Assembly: GCF_001189245.1 (NCBI RefSeq)
Contig: NZ_LFIQ01000059.1
Location: 41,184 to 105,183, forward strand
DNA: 64,000 nt
DNA from: Bradyrhizobium pachyrhizi
GTDB lineage: Bacteria > Pseudomonadota > Alphaproteobacteria > Rhizobiales > Xanthobacteraceae
Reading direction: 5' to 3'
In this document: piece by piece, positions 36,672-46,301 of the stretch
Layout of the letters: each line of letters opens with the position of its first letter
How positions within the stretch are numbered: the first letter of the stretch is position 1
The notes under the pieces: model-generated
Database searches by the model: none
Seen by the model: only the letters and a program-made list of their open reading frames with translations
What the model was told of the DNA's origin: nothing
Program-made: the position numbers and the translations under genes

Positions 36672-37895
36672 TCACGGTCCCCTGGGACCGGGCTCTTCCG
36701 GATCCACCTGATCGGGAAGGACAGGCTCTTCGCCGAACGGACGGTTGATGATGCCGAGCGCTTCGGTAGCGGCATACACGCGGTTGCGCGAGTAACCGGT
36801 ACGTTCTTCCAGAATTCCTGCCTCGTCCAGTTGAGCGATCGCTTGGTGGACCTGCGGAGGACTGATGTCCAGAAGTTCGCCGAGCCTTTTGGCCGTCACG
36901 ACCGGATAGTTGTGAAGCTCCTCGAGCGCGCGCGCGGCCGCGGATCCCTTGCGGAATTTGCGGCGCCTCCTCCACAAATCGGATAATTCGGACAACGCCT
37001 CACGCGTCCGAATGAGTTCTTCGACCGTGCCGGTTACGGCGTCAGCCATGAAGGTGATGATCGGCTGCCAATCCAACCGCTGTTGGGCATCCTTGAGCGA
37101 AGCATAGTATGTATCCTTTTTGCTCTCGATATAGGGAGAGAGGTACAACGGGACGTGCTTCTCGGCCGCCATCATCAGTGGAAGGAGGAGACGGCCGACG
37201 CGGCCGTTGCCGTCGCGGAAGGGATGCACCGCCTCGAAATGAGTGTGCGCAATCGCCATGCGCGTGATGAATCCTTGAGTCATCTGCTGCATTCCCTCGT
37301 TCCGCAGAAAGTCAACGGTTTGAGCGAGGCAGTCGTGAACCTCCGTAGGAGGCGGAGGGTTCAAGGTCGAATATGCAATGTCCTTGTTTCCGCCAATCCA
37401 CACTACGCGCGTGCGGAGGTCGCCGGGAACGTCCTTGTAGTCCGGATCGTCCTTCATCACGGCTCGGTGGAGATCCTTGATCAGATCCATCGTGAAGACG
37501 CCGTACCCGTCCTTCGCCGCAAGCGGAATGAATCCATCGAGCGCCACGGCGTAGTTTCTCACCTGACGCGCTTCGTCCCTGGCGCCATCGTCGCCCGTCT
37601 CCTCAACGAAGAGAAGTTCGTCGAGAGTGCTCTGCGTACCCTCGATCCAAGAGGAACTGACCGCCTCGCGTCTGGTCAGCACGCGGCTGACGATGTAGAG
37701 GTCCTTCATCTGGGCGGCGATGGCATCGACCTTGCCGAATGCCGCTTGAGCGGCCTCCAAGGCTTTTGTGGCCCCAGGGGCGAAGATACCGCCCTCCGGA
37801 GGTGCCGGCGGCACGATTCCGTAGTGGGAATCGTACGGCGGCGGCAGCCGCTTTAGGGTCTCCCGGATCGTATGGCTGAGATCGCTGCGCTTCAT
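36672..37895 (-). CDS. Fic family protein (probable AMPylase) with built-in inhibitory motif and C-terminal winged helix
   Basis: This 407-residue Fic enzyme would transfer AMP from ATP to hydroxyl groups of target proteins. The catalytic motif is complete: HPFRDGNGRVGRLLLPL. An inhibitory helix motif of the S/TxxxE type, SSSWIEGTQST, lies before the Fic core near residue 80, as in class II Fic proteins that keep themselves inactive. The last 80 residues form a winged-helix module (VVTAKRLGELLDISPPQVHQ, then AIAQLDEAGILEERTGYSRN). This is a common stand-alone chromosomal Fic type of about 370-410 residues. No antitoxin gene is needed or present. Confidence 0.92.
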   Translation of the reverse strand: MKRSDLSHTIRETLKRLPPPYDSHYGIVPPAPPEGGIFAPGATKALEAAQAAFGKVDAIAAQMKDLYIVSRVLTRREAVSSSWIEGTQSTLDELLFVEETGDDGARDEARQVRNYAVALDGFIPLAAKDGYGVFTMDLIKDLHRAVMKDDPDYKDVPGDLRTRVVWIGGNKDIAYSTLNPPPPTEVHDCLAQTVDFLRNEGMQQMTQGFITRMAIAHTHFEAVHPFRDGNGRVGRLLLPLMMAAEKHVPLYLSPYIESKKDTYYASLKDAQQRLDWQPIITFMADAVTGTVEELIRTREALSELSDLWRRRRKFRKGSAAARALEELHNYPVVTAKRLGELLDISPPQVHQAIAQLDEAGILEERTGYSRNRVYAATEALGIINRPFGEEPVLPDQVDPEEPGPRGP

Positions 37896-38418
37896 AAAAA
37901 CCCAACCTGACGGACAATTTCCTATCTATAATTAGGGTTTCCGCAAAAAGCCATAACATGACGCGATCTCAGGGTTGCCAAGATAGGCTTTCGAATTCGG
38001 CCCAAAATTCGCTCGACTCCCATGTTCTCTATATGTTCCTGTTGGCGACAGGCCGAATAGACCCGCGAGCTGGGCGCATGCCACCCTAAGCAGATGGACA
38101 AATTGGACAAGTTGGCCACGGAGACCGCGATCCGGGGACGCGTGCCCGCATCCGCCGCCGATTGGCCCCGCCGACAAGATACCTCCCGAATAGCAGGACG
38201 CCAGGCCGGCCGTCGACCCGATCCAAAAGCGCCGCGTCTATTCGAAGGCAAGCGGCCTTCTCCTCGCCAAGATGCGGTAGCGGCACCAAAATGAGCCGTG
38301 GTTTCAGGGGAAAACGGCCGCGCGACGAAGCCTTCATGTGGATAGCAGACGCGCGCTGTCTCGCAACCGCAGCCAGATGATGTTCAATCCGCATCCTATT
38401 AATCGACAGGCGTAAATC
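37896..38418. other. divergent promoter region between fic and the DUF2130 gene
   Basis: 523 bases with no supported gene; minus-strand open frames here continue the complement of the DUF2130 gene and are not real. Confidence 0.35.
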
Positions 38419-39726
38419 ATGAGTTTCAAAGCGGCCCCGACTGGCGCCACGCACGAGCCCACCTTGCATTGCCCCAACTGCAATCATGAGATCCGCCTGA
38501 CTGAATCTCTCGCAGCCCCCCTTCTCGCAGAGACCCGTCAGCGCTTTCAGGCGCAACTGGCCGCCAAGGATGCGGAGGTCACCAGGAAGATCGACCTCTT
38601 GCGCGCCGAGCGCGAGCAGCTGGCCAAAGACCGTGAGCAGATCGAGGACCAGGTCGCCAAGCGCCTGGCGGCGGCGCGGGGCCAACTGGTGGCAACGGAG
38701 TCCAAGAAGGCACGTGAGGCCGCGGCGGCCGAACTGCAGGCCAAGGATGCCGAAGCCAGGGAACTTCGGGCGATGTTGGAGGCCAACAATGCCAAGCTCG
38801 CCGAGGCCCAGCGGGTGCAGGCCGAACTGTTGCGAAAGGAGCGTGCGCTGGAGACCGAGAAGCGTGAACTCGACCTGACGATCGAGAAACGCGTGCAGGC
38901 CTCCGTCGGCGAGATCCAGATCAAGGCGAGGCAAGAGGCGGACGAGGCCGCGCGTTTGCGCGTGGCAGAGAAGGATCAGACGATCGAGTCGATGACGCGT
39001 ACAATCGAGGAGCTGAAGCGCAAGGCAGAGCAAGGCTCCCAGCAGGCCCAGGGCGAGGTTCTTGAGCTCGAGCTCGAAGAATTGCTTCGCGGGCGTTTTC
39101 CGACCGACGTGATCGAGCCGATCGGCAAAGGTGAACTCGGCGCCGACGTCATGCAGCAGGTGAACGGCACAATCGGTCAGCCCGCCGGCATCATCCTTTG
39201 GGAATCCAAGCGGACCAAGGCATGGAGCGATGGCTGGCTTGCGAAGCTACGCGACGACCAGCGCCGTTGTGGCGCAGACGTAGCGCTCATCATCTCGCAG
39301 GCGCTGCCGAAGCACGTAGAGCAGTTCGATCTAATCGACGGGGTATGGGTTGCCCACCCCCGCTGCGCTGTTGCTGTGGCAGTTGCGCTCCGCCAGGGAC
39401 TTATCGACGTCACAAACTCCCGCCTGGTGCAGCAGGGCCAGCAAACCAAGATGGAGCAGGTCTACCACTATTTGACCGGGATAAAATTCCGCCAACGCGT
39501 CGACGCCGTCGTCGAGAAGTTCACCGACATGCGCGAGGACCTCGATAAGGAACGCAAGTTCATCAGTCGGCAGTGGGCAAAGCGCGAGACGCAGATCCTG
39601 TCCGTCATTGAATCAACGGTCGGCATGGTGGGCGACCTTCAGGCGATCGCCGGCAAGGCTATGCCGGAAATACCGAGCCTTGAGACGCCGTTGCTGGAGG
39701 TTCAGGCTGACCGCGCTGTCGGATGA
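38419..39726 (+). CDS. DUF2130 coiled-coil protein
   Basis: This 435-residue protein starts with a zinc-ribbon-like HCPNCNHEIRLTESLAAPLL, followed by about 190 residues of charged coiled coil. It ends with the DUF2130 domain (GEVLELELEELLRGRFPTDV, GIILWESKRTKAWSDGWLAK, LIDGVWVAHPRCAVAVA). The ESKRTKxW block looks like the catalytic E-x-K of a PD-(D/E)xK nuclease fold, so a DNA-handling role is possible. Family members are widespread, often in variable regions, and their function is not established to my knowledge. The gene is intact and stands alone. Confidence 0.88.
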   Translation: MSFKAAPTGATHEPTLHCPNCNHEIRLTESLAAPLLAETRQRFQAQLAAKDAEVTRKIDLLRAEREQLAKDREQIEDQVAKRLAAARGQLVATESKKAREAAAAELQAKDAEARELRAMLEANNAKLAEAQRVQAELLRKERALETEKRELDLTIEKRVQASVGEIQIKARQEADEAARLRVAEKDQTIESMTRTIEELKRKAEQGSQQAQGEVLELELEELLRGRFPTDVIEPIGKGELGADVMQQVNGTIGQPAGIILWESKRTKAWSDGWLAKLRDDQRRCGADVALIISQALPKHVEQFDLIDGVWVAHPRCAVAVAVALRQGLIDVTNSRLVQQGQQTKMEQVYHYLTGIKFRQRVDAVVEKFTDMREDLDKERKFISRQWAKRETQILSVIESTVGMVGDLQAIAGKAMPEIPSLETPLLEVQADRAVG

Positions 39727-40129
39727 TTAGGCGAGCCTGCAATATTGGTCTGCGGGCCAAATCGCGATCATTGCGTTCTAAGCTCAGTTTTGTAGCCTAC
39801 CTGCTCTGATGGATTTTTCTCATACCAATCATCTTCAACCCAAACATCGTCAGCCGCTTGGTTCTCCAACCCACCGCAGAATGCGTGAGATCGGAGGTAA
39901 AGAACTCACGGCCGCCAGGAATCCTTGTCATGTCGGATAATTGGTGCGCGCCCACAAACTGAGGACCAGCATTCTTAAAGCAGAGCGGCGTGATGGATCA
40001 CCGTGGCTCGACGTTTGACAATGCGGGTGCGGCAGCAACCTTCCGGAGCTTTTTTGAAGGTTGTTGCACCTACGTAAAAATAGAGAAAAATAGGCAAATT
40101 AGTTCAAGTGATCACCGCACATGGTGCTC
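39727..40129. other. intergenic region with an inverted repeat
   Basis: No supported gene. A 12-base inverted repeat with one mismatch (GCAGCAACCTTC at 40032, partner GAAGGTTGTTGC ending near 40067) spans a T-rich loop. It could form a hairpin on either strand. It might be a termination structure for DUF2130 or a small mobile-repeat remnant. Confidence 0.4.
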
Positions 40130-40157
40130 AAAAAGGGCCACTCTGAAGGAGTGGCCC
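40130..40157 (-). terminator. intrinsic terminator of the porin gene
   Basis: On the minus strand the arms GGGCCACTC and GAGTGGCCC pair perfectly around a five-base loop (40135-40157) and are followed by TTTTT. This lies 114 bases after the porin stop codon. Confidence 0.85.
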
Positions 40158-40270
40158 AGGTCAGAGAGGGAAATGTACCGCAAGAGGCTCCGGGGTCAGG
40201 CCGCAGCCTGGTTGATCGGCGCGCCGGGCTTTACGACAGAATTCCCTTTCTCCTATTGTCTGACGGGACT

Positions 40271-41845
40271 TCACCAATTGCGCTGAACGCGTAGAAGCCC
40301 GACCAGCGCGCTCTGGTTCTTGAGCTCATACACAGTAGCTGGCTTGCCGACACCTGCGACTGCCGGCGCCCTAATTGTGCCAGAGTACTTCTGATCGAGA
40401 AAAGTGGCGTCGAGCTCAGCCGAGAACGTCAGGTTCGTGACAGGCGACCAGCGCGTGATTGTACCGACGCCTGCGATGTTGAAATCGGGATTGCAGACAC
40501 CGGTCAGGCCAAGTGCAGCCATGCCAGAGCTGCCGCAGATCTGCGCCTTGGCTGCGTCTGTGTAGCGGACAGCGGCCCACCCGCCGTAAAAGCCAGTGTT
40601 CCAGTACGGATTCCAGTTGTGGGTATAACCTCCGTTGAAGCCATACGTCGTGGTCAGCTGAAGAGCTGTACCCGTTGCTGCCGTCGTTCCGGAGTAGATG
40701 GCATCCGCGATGCCTGCGAGGCCCATGCTCTGATACGCGTCAGCTCTCGCAGAATTGCCGTACATCGCCCACGAGGCTGGAATGTTTTCATTGATACCAA
40801 AGTTGATTGCGCCTTTGGCATAGGCAGCTTGCAAGTTGATGGTATCACCGACGCCGGTCGGAATATTCTTGATCGACAAGGCCAGCTGACCAGCCCATCC
40901 CCACTTATCGGAGGCGTGTCCAGACGTTTCGTCGGCACCGTAGTAGGCAGCGTGATTATTGTGTGCTGCGACCGAAGCCTGGAAGAGACCCCAGGCCTGG
41001 TCAAGACGCGTCATGCCGACGACATCTGGCGCCCGGGTGCCAGCGAAACTCGGCGAGCCATAAACGCCTGTCACAACGCCCGCAGCCGATGCATAACTCG
41101 TGTTCCAGATGTTCCTCTGATAGTAGGCAGTCGGGTCCTGCATCGAAACCGTCGCCATCAAGCCCTGACCAAAGTCGGCGGTATAGGTAAACTGGTTGAC
41201 GCCTGTATTATTTCCGCCGCTGCCCGCAAGGCCGTCGAAGTTGCCGGCTGGATATTGCACCCAAGGCGAGCTGTACTGCGAGACTGCCTTTCCTATGGTG
41301 AATCCAGCAAATTGAATGAACGCGAAATAGACGCCGACCGAACCATAGCCAACATTGCCAACGGCCGCATTGGCCGGCGCCGCAGTACCGCCGAGGGACT
41401 GGTAGACCGTAGAGCCGTTTCCAGCACCAGTGTAGCTGCCCGATGCCCAGTTGAGAGTCGTTTCGAAGAAGGTGCGGACCAAGCCGTAGTCAGTCGCTGT
41501 GCGCGTATCGATGGTGAAGTCGATGCGGGCACGACCGGTATAAGTACCGCTCAGCCGATTATTGGCACCGGCGGGACCCGAGACAGGTGTCATCACAAAG
41601 CTCGAGCTGTTCAGCACCGTGTCGGCGCGGGTGAAGCTACCGAGTTTGATGCAGGTATCAGAGCCGGGCACGTAGTAGAATCCGGAACCGTATAGCGAGC
41701 ATGCCTTCACATACTGGATCTCTTTGGCCTTTACGGGAATATCGGCAGCCTGTGCCGCACTCAACGCAATTAGGCCAGCCGTTGAACCGAGTACAGCCCG
41801 TTCGATCGTTCGATGTAAGGCTGAGCGCGCATCGGAAAATGTCAT
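40271..41845 (-). CDS. outer-membrane porin (rhizobial porin family)
   Basis: This 524-residue porin has a signal peptide ending AALSAAQAADI-like (LIALSAAQAADIPVKAKEIQ). It is followed by the hallmark VKACSLYGSGFYYVPGSDTC and IKLGSFTRADTVL of Bradyrhizobium and Rhizobium porins. The rest alternates short beta strands and glycine- and asparagine-rich turns and ends LVGLLRVQRNW with the aromatic last residue needed for outer-membrane insertion. It forms a passive channel for small solutes. The gene is monocistronic, with a perfect terminator downstream and about 950 bases of upstream non-coding DNA. Paralogues are normally numerous in these genomes. Confidence 0.95.
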   Translation of the reverse strand: MTFSDARSALHRTIERAVLGSTAGLIALSAAQAADIPVKAKEIQYVKACSLYGSGFYYVPGSDTCIKLGSFTRADTVLNSSSFVMTPVSGPAGANNRLSGTYTGRARIDFTIDTRTATDYGLVRTFFETTLNWASGSYTGAGNGSTVYQSLGGTAAPANAAVGNVGYGSVGVYFAFIQFAGFTIGKAVSQYSSPWVQYPAGNFDGLAGSGGNNTGVNQFTYTADFGQGLMATVSMQDPTAYYQRNIWNTSYASAAGVVTGVYGSPSFAGTRAPDVVGMTRLDQAWGLFQASVAAHNNHAAYYGADETSGHASDKWGWAGQLALSIKNIPTGVGDTINLQAAYAKGAINFGINENIPASWAMYGNSARADAYQSMGLAGIADAIYSGTTAATGTALQLTTTYGFNGGYTHNWNPYWNTGFYGGWAAVRYTDAAKAQICGSSGMAALGLTGVCNPDFNIAGVGTITRWSPVTNLTFSAELDATFLDQKYSGTIRAPAVAGVGKPATVYELKNQSALVGLLRVQRNW

Positions 41846-42791
41846 TGTCCCTGTCCTTTGTTAGACCCCGTCGGACCCACGGGTAGCACTGCAAAATAAT
41901 CGTTTGACGGCCACTCATCGAATAGTGCGATCGTTACGGTCGTGTTTGATGATGGATGACGCATGAAAGTCGACCTCATCCGACCGGGCGCCTCTATTTA
42001 AGAAATTGGCCGCGTTACGAATGGTCGCGGGTGGAACGCGACACAAGCAACGTCAGAAATCCGTTACAATCCAATTCAGAGCGAAGCACGCCTAGCCAGC
42101 TGACGTGCCGCATTGCTGCGCCAATGCATCGCGATGCTCGAAGTTACAAGGCGCGCAAACGCAAGCGCTGTCTGTCACCGGCTTCCAATACGCCCCTGGC
42201 ATGCCGGCTACCAGCACCGCAGGATTCCAGTAAGCGGTTGCATGGACCGACGAACGCGCAAATGCCTCAAATTGCGGCAACCAAGTGTGGTCTGACATTT
42301 GGGCTCAGTCGCGTCCCCAGCGAAATCAAACAACGAAAGGCAACAATTCGCGCGCCGTCAACTACCAACGCTGGCATTTGATCGAAGTGACAAGACCGTG
42401 TCACCCAAGGGGCGGTCAACATTGCGCCCTCTCCCTTTTATGGAACAGACCATCAGCTGGCACGCGCTGTATCCAGATAACGTCCCGGCTTCTCATCCTC
42501 GCGGCAGCTGTGCTGCTGGCCCCCAGGCATCAACCATGCAGGGCTTCGATGACAAATTCGTTCGACTGCACCTCACATCGCAAACGACGTCGCCCTCGTG
42601 ACGCTTGGCGGCGGAAGTTCAAAGAGAGCGAGGAATTGTTGTTTTCCGGAGGCGGCCGCTTTGCCATCGCCGCTCTCTTCACAAGATTTGGACAGGAATT
42701 CGGGGGCGCGAGCAACGTCCCGACGATGGCGTGTCGGCCATCGGAGAATTCATGAAAGCAGCCACAACGTTTCAGTTTGGCGAACATTGCC
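41846..42791. other. long region upstream of the porin, no supported gene
   Basis: About 950 bases. Open frames exist but none has both a start site and protein-like content. It should hold the porin promoter near 41850-41960. Confidence 0.35.
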
Positions 42792-43613
42792 ATGGCAACA
42801 ACCTTTCCCAATTTTGAAACGCCATGGTCGGAGTTCGCCGGCGAGGGAAGGAATTATGATCTTTATCGGCCAGGCTATCCCGGCGAGGTCGCAAAGGTCA
42901 TCGTGGATCACACTCTTCACCGTCGCCTGGACAGCGATATTGTGGATGTGGGAAGTGGCACAGGAATTTTTACAAGGGTACTTGCCGCAGCGGCCCAAGG
43001 TCGGCGCTCCATTATCGGCATCGAGCCGAACGCCGACATGATTCAAGTTGCTATTCAATCAACGCCTCGCGAACTGAACGTCAAATTCCGCAATTCACCA
43101 GCCGAGCGGTTACCTTTTCCGGACGGATGAGTCTCGGCCGTCGCGACGGCGACAGCGGCCCATCGCTTTGACAGGCACGCGTTCTACAATGAAGTTGCGC
43201 GCATATTGCGTCCGGGCGGGCTCTTGGCGCTTGTCCACAATCGGCATCGGTACTCGGACAGTCCCGCACTTTCAGAATATCACGATTTCGTTGAACAGTG
43301 CATTCCGGAGTACCGCAGGGGTACTTTCACCACAGCAGCTGGGACGTACTCAACGATTGATTTCTACAGCGAGCTCGACACCGATCTCAGATTCCAGGAC
43401 GTGACGGTACGGCAATGGGAATGGGATTTTGATACGCCCCTTCCACATTTCCTCGCACTGAGTTTCTCTTCCAGCCTCATTCAACGATCGGCTGTGATGG
43501 TCGGTCAACAAGCCGTCACCAAAAAGCTGACCGAACTATTTGAGCACTACGCGCAGGACGGTCTGCTGCGTCAACCGCACGTTACCGAGGTGACTTTTGC
43601 GACAAGGCGGTAA
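42792..43613 (+). pseudogene. SAM-dependent methyltransferase with an in-frame TGA
   Basis: The first 113 codons include the class I methyltransferase motifs: IVDVGSGTGIFTRVLAAAAQ (SAM loop) and IIGIEPNADMIQVA. They stop at a TGA (43128-43130) just after ERLPFPDG. In the same frame, directly after the stop, the protein continues VSAVATATAAHRFDRHAFYN, RILRPGGLLALVHNRHRY and on to the normal end at 43613. Intact relatives carry a serine or similar residue where the TGA stands. The gene is therefore one nonsense change away from intact. No sign of selenocysteine decoding was seen. The substrate is unknown. Confidence 0.78.
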
Positions 43614-43909
43614 CCCGGTTGTTCGGCTGAGCAATAGCTCGGGATTGGCAATGTCGACGCTGTTTGGCGCTCTCGAGCTGAGATACGGACCCCCTTCGTC
43701 GGATAGGCCGGTATTCAGCGACCATTTTGTCCGCCCAACGCTAGCCAGCCTTTCTCCAGCCTCTTGACGAAGCAGAAGTCGGAACACGGCGATCCTGCCC
43801 GGCGCTTGACCGCAGTGCGCTCGAACGCATTGCCTAGCAGATGCGCCAGGGCGACGCTTAGGTGATGCGGCCGCCCTCGCGTTGATGAGCGAAGCCGTCG
43901 AGGTCGGGC
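43614..43909. other. intergenic region, no gene
   Basis: 296 bases between convergent broken genes; nothing recognised. Confidence 0.3.
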
Positions 43910-44769
43910 TCAGAGCCTGCTTTCTGATTTGAGCCGTTCCTGCCGGCTCTGGTGGTGAGCGGCGATTGCATCCTTCCGCCTGCGACTTTCGGCAACCATC
44001 GCCTCATAGAATGCAACAGCATCCGGATCAAAGTCGCGGCTCGGACGTGGCTCGGCGACAAAATTCCGATGCTTGTCGGTTCCACGAACCAGGGTCGCAC
44101 TATCTTTAAACCCACTGGTCTGGCTGACATGCGCGGCCACATATCTAATGGTAATCCCTAGACGGCGCGTGTCGGAGAAGTTCGGCTTTGAACCGTGAAT
44201 GAGCATCGTGTGATGAAGGGATATTTGGCCGGGCCGAAGCTCGAGATCGACGGCGTCAGCTTCGTCGACCTTGACCTCGACATCCTGCCCACGACTGAGC
44301 AGATTGTTTTTGTCGTCGGTGTCTCTGTGCGGCAATTGCCCCTGGTGATGGCTGCCCGGAATGACGCGCATGCACCCGTTGTTGCGATTACTCGGCGTTA
44401 GTGCGATCCAAGCCGTCACAACGCTTGGCTCCGAAAGCCCCCAATACGTCCCATCCTGATGCCAGCTTACAAAGCTCGGATCGCGTGGCTTCTTATCAAA
44501 GTGACCGGTTGCCATGCCATGATGTCCAGCCCAAGAACGTCTTCGACCGCATCCAGAATATTCGAGTTCCTCATAAGATCATTGAGCCACATCATCAAAA
44601 GATGGGGCTTTATCTTTGATCGCGCCCGTAGATTTGGCTCCCGACTTTCGAGGTCTTCCATGCGTGCCAAGAACTCACTGGCCTCCTCAGCCGAAAGAGC
44701 GTCAACCGGACACACGAACCCTTGGGAACGATATTGTTCAACCTGCGCTTCACTCAATATTTTAGGCAT
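43910..44769 (-). pseudogene. phytanoyl-CoA dioxygenase (PhyH) family, one frameshift
   Basis: From the ATG at 44769 (AGGAGAG upstream) the first frame reads PKILSEAQVEQYRSQGFVCP and HLLMMWLNDLMRNSNILDAV, the usual start of bacterial PhyH oxygenases. Near 44505 the frame slips by one base. The second frame continues KPRDPSFVSWHQDGTYWGLS (the HxD iron ligands), NNGCMRVIPGSHHQGQLPHR and LHHTMLIHGSKPNFSDTRRL (the distal histidine and arginine). All Fe(II) and 2-oxoglutarate ligands are thus present in the DNA. Some relatives oxidise phosphonates (PhnY type), which would suit this region, but many others act elsewhere. As it stands the protein would be truncated after about 95 residues. Confidence 0.78.
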
Positions 44770-45011
44770 TTTTCTCTCCTGGGTAGGTCGCTTCACGTCG
44801 ATTGACGTGAGAAGGAATGAGGCGGTCAGCAGAACTGGTGCGCCGATGTAGGTTTGCTTCAAACTCTGTAAGTCGCGACGAACGACGCGGCGTATGCCTC
44901 CCGTTAAAGATGCTTGGACTCGCTGCGAAGATGTCCGTTATGTTGAAGAGGACGGCGGATGATCGAAAAGCCCAGAAGTCCTGGGTCTATCTTGCGGGCA
45001 AGTAAGCGAGC

Positions 45012-46286
45012 TTAGGTGTTGAGCAATTTGCGGGTCTGCTCGGCCATCGAGGCGAGCGCCGCCTTTGGTTGCGTCCGATGCACAAGCACCTGTCTCATCA
45101 GCTCAGTCATCATGTCGGTGATCTTGACCGCGTTGTCGCTCGAGAACGAGACCTGATCTGTGGTGATTGCCAATTGATCAAGGATCCCCCTGTGATAGGG
45201 ATTGATAGCGAGGTACTGGTTCCGGAATGCCGGATCCTTAAGCGCCATCAGGTTGACGGGCAGATAGCCAGTCTGCCGGGCAAGGATCATCTGGCCGTCC
45301 AGCCCGGCAGCGAAGCGCAAGAATGCCCACAGCGCCTTCTGCCGCTCCCAGTCCTTGGTAAACATCATGAAGCCATGGGCAGCGCCGACCAGCCGGCCCC
45401 CGGCGGCGGGAACTGGCAGCTGGCCGACCTTCAGCTCGAACCGCCCGTTGGCTGCCTTGGCGACAGATGTGATACCGCTTGCCGAACGAATGAGGATGCC
45501 GCAGGTGCCGGCGTTGAACGCTTGGCGCGCCTGTTCGCGCGTCATATTGACAGTGCTCGCCTCTCCGAAGCGCCACACGGCCTCCAACGCTCTTAAGCCT
45601 TCAGCTGTATCAAAGGCGATTTCGCTCAAATCGGACTTCAACATTCGTCCGCCAAACGTGGCGATGAGATTCTGAAACATCCAGGCGTTGGAGGCGTCGT
45701 ATTCGACGAAGCCACCACTAATTGTTCGGTCGAGGGCTGCGACCTTCATGCCGAGCGCGATGATGTCCTCCCAGGTCGAAGGCGGGATGGGCGAGGCGTA
45801 CCCAACCCGGTTCAGGAGGTCCATGTTGTAGTAAACGACGGGAACCGTCGTGCCGAATGGCATGGCGCGGACGCCTCCACCGGCAGATACGGCCTCCATG
45901 AGCGCGCTTGACAGGCCGAGCTCGGCGAAGGCCGCGCTTCCGCCAGCAACGGAATCAAGAGGCTGGGCGTAGCCGCGCCGCGCGAGCAATGGCGCGTAGG
46001 TCAGTGACTGCCATGTGCCGTCAGGAAGATCGCTGATCAAACCGTCCCGCAGCGTGGTCTGGAGCAAGGGATCCCAGTTTTCGCCTTTGGCTACGAACTC
46101 TATAACGATCTCGGGATTGGCAGAGGTAAACCGGCTGCCGAGTTCACCGAGCATTTTCTGATAGGTGCCGATTGGGGTGCTGATCTTCAATGTCAGCTTA
46201 GAGGTGGCGGCGCGCGACGAGCGCAAAACCCCGATGCCGATTGCGGTCGTGCCGGCAACAAGAATATCTCTGCGTGTCAAAGCCAT
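45012..46286 (-). CDS. ABC importer periplasmic binding protein, UgpB-like
   Basis: This 424-residue family 1 solute-binding protein has a twin-arginine-type signal (MALTRRDILVAGTTAIGIGV) and the typical body: LGSRFTSANPEIVIEFVAKG, PFGTTVPVVYYNMDLLNRVG, and FVEYDASNAWMFQNLIATFG. It binds a polar solute in the periplasm and hands it to the two permeases encoded upstream in the same operon. UgpB-like proteins bind glycerol-3-phosphate, other phospho-compounds or sugars. Next to an aminotransferase and a phosphonopyruvate-hydrolase-like gene, a phosphonate such as phosphonoalanine is a reasonable but unproven ligand. It lies 15 bases after the permease gene. Confidence 0.9.
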   Translation of the reverse strand: MALTRRDILVAGTTAIGIGVLRSSRAATSKLTLKISTPIGTYQKMLGELGSRFTSANPEIVIEFVAKGENWDPLLQTTLRDGLISDLPDGTWQSLTYAPLLARRGYAQPLDSVAGGSAAFAELGLSSALMEAVSAGGGVRAMPFGTTVPVVYYNMDLLNRVGYASPIPPSTWEDIIALGMKVAALDRTISGGFVEYDASNAWMFQNLIATFGGRMLKSDLSEIAFDTAEGLRALEAVWRFGEASTVNMTREQARQAFNAGTCGILIRSASGITSVAKAANGRFELKVGQLPVPAAGGRLVGAAHGFMMFTKDWERQKALWAFLRFAAGLDGQMILARQTGYLPVNLMALKDPAFRNQYLAINPYHRGILDQLAITTDQVSFSSDNAVKITDMMTELMRQVLVHRTQPKAALASMAEQTRKLLNT

Positions 46287-46301
46287 AAGGATCTCCCAGC
46301 G

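Noticed and set aside
36289-36975. A 228-codon open frame on the minus strand after fic
   Set aside because: Overlaps the fic C-terminus in another frame and has arginine-rich shadow composition.
38086-39033. A 315-codon open frame on the minus strand
   Set aside because: It is the complement of the DUF2130 gene, with a leucine-rich composition produced by antisense reading of a coiled coil. It has no motif or ribosome site.
40619-41695. A 358-codon open frame on the plus strand
   Set aside because: It lies entirely antisense to the porin gene, which has a signal peptide, family motifs and a terminator.
43128-43130. Selenocysteine decoding of the methyltransferase TGA
   Set aside because: No selenocysteine-type hairpin was seen after the TGA, and the position does not hold a catalytic cysteine in this family.
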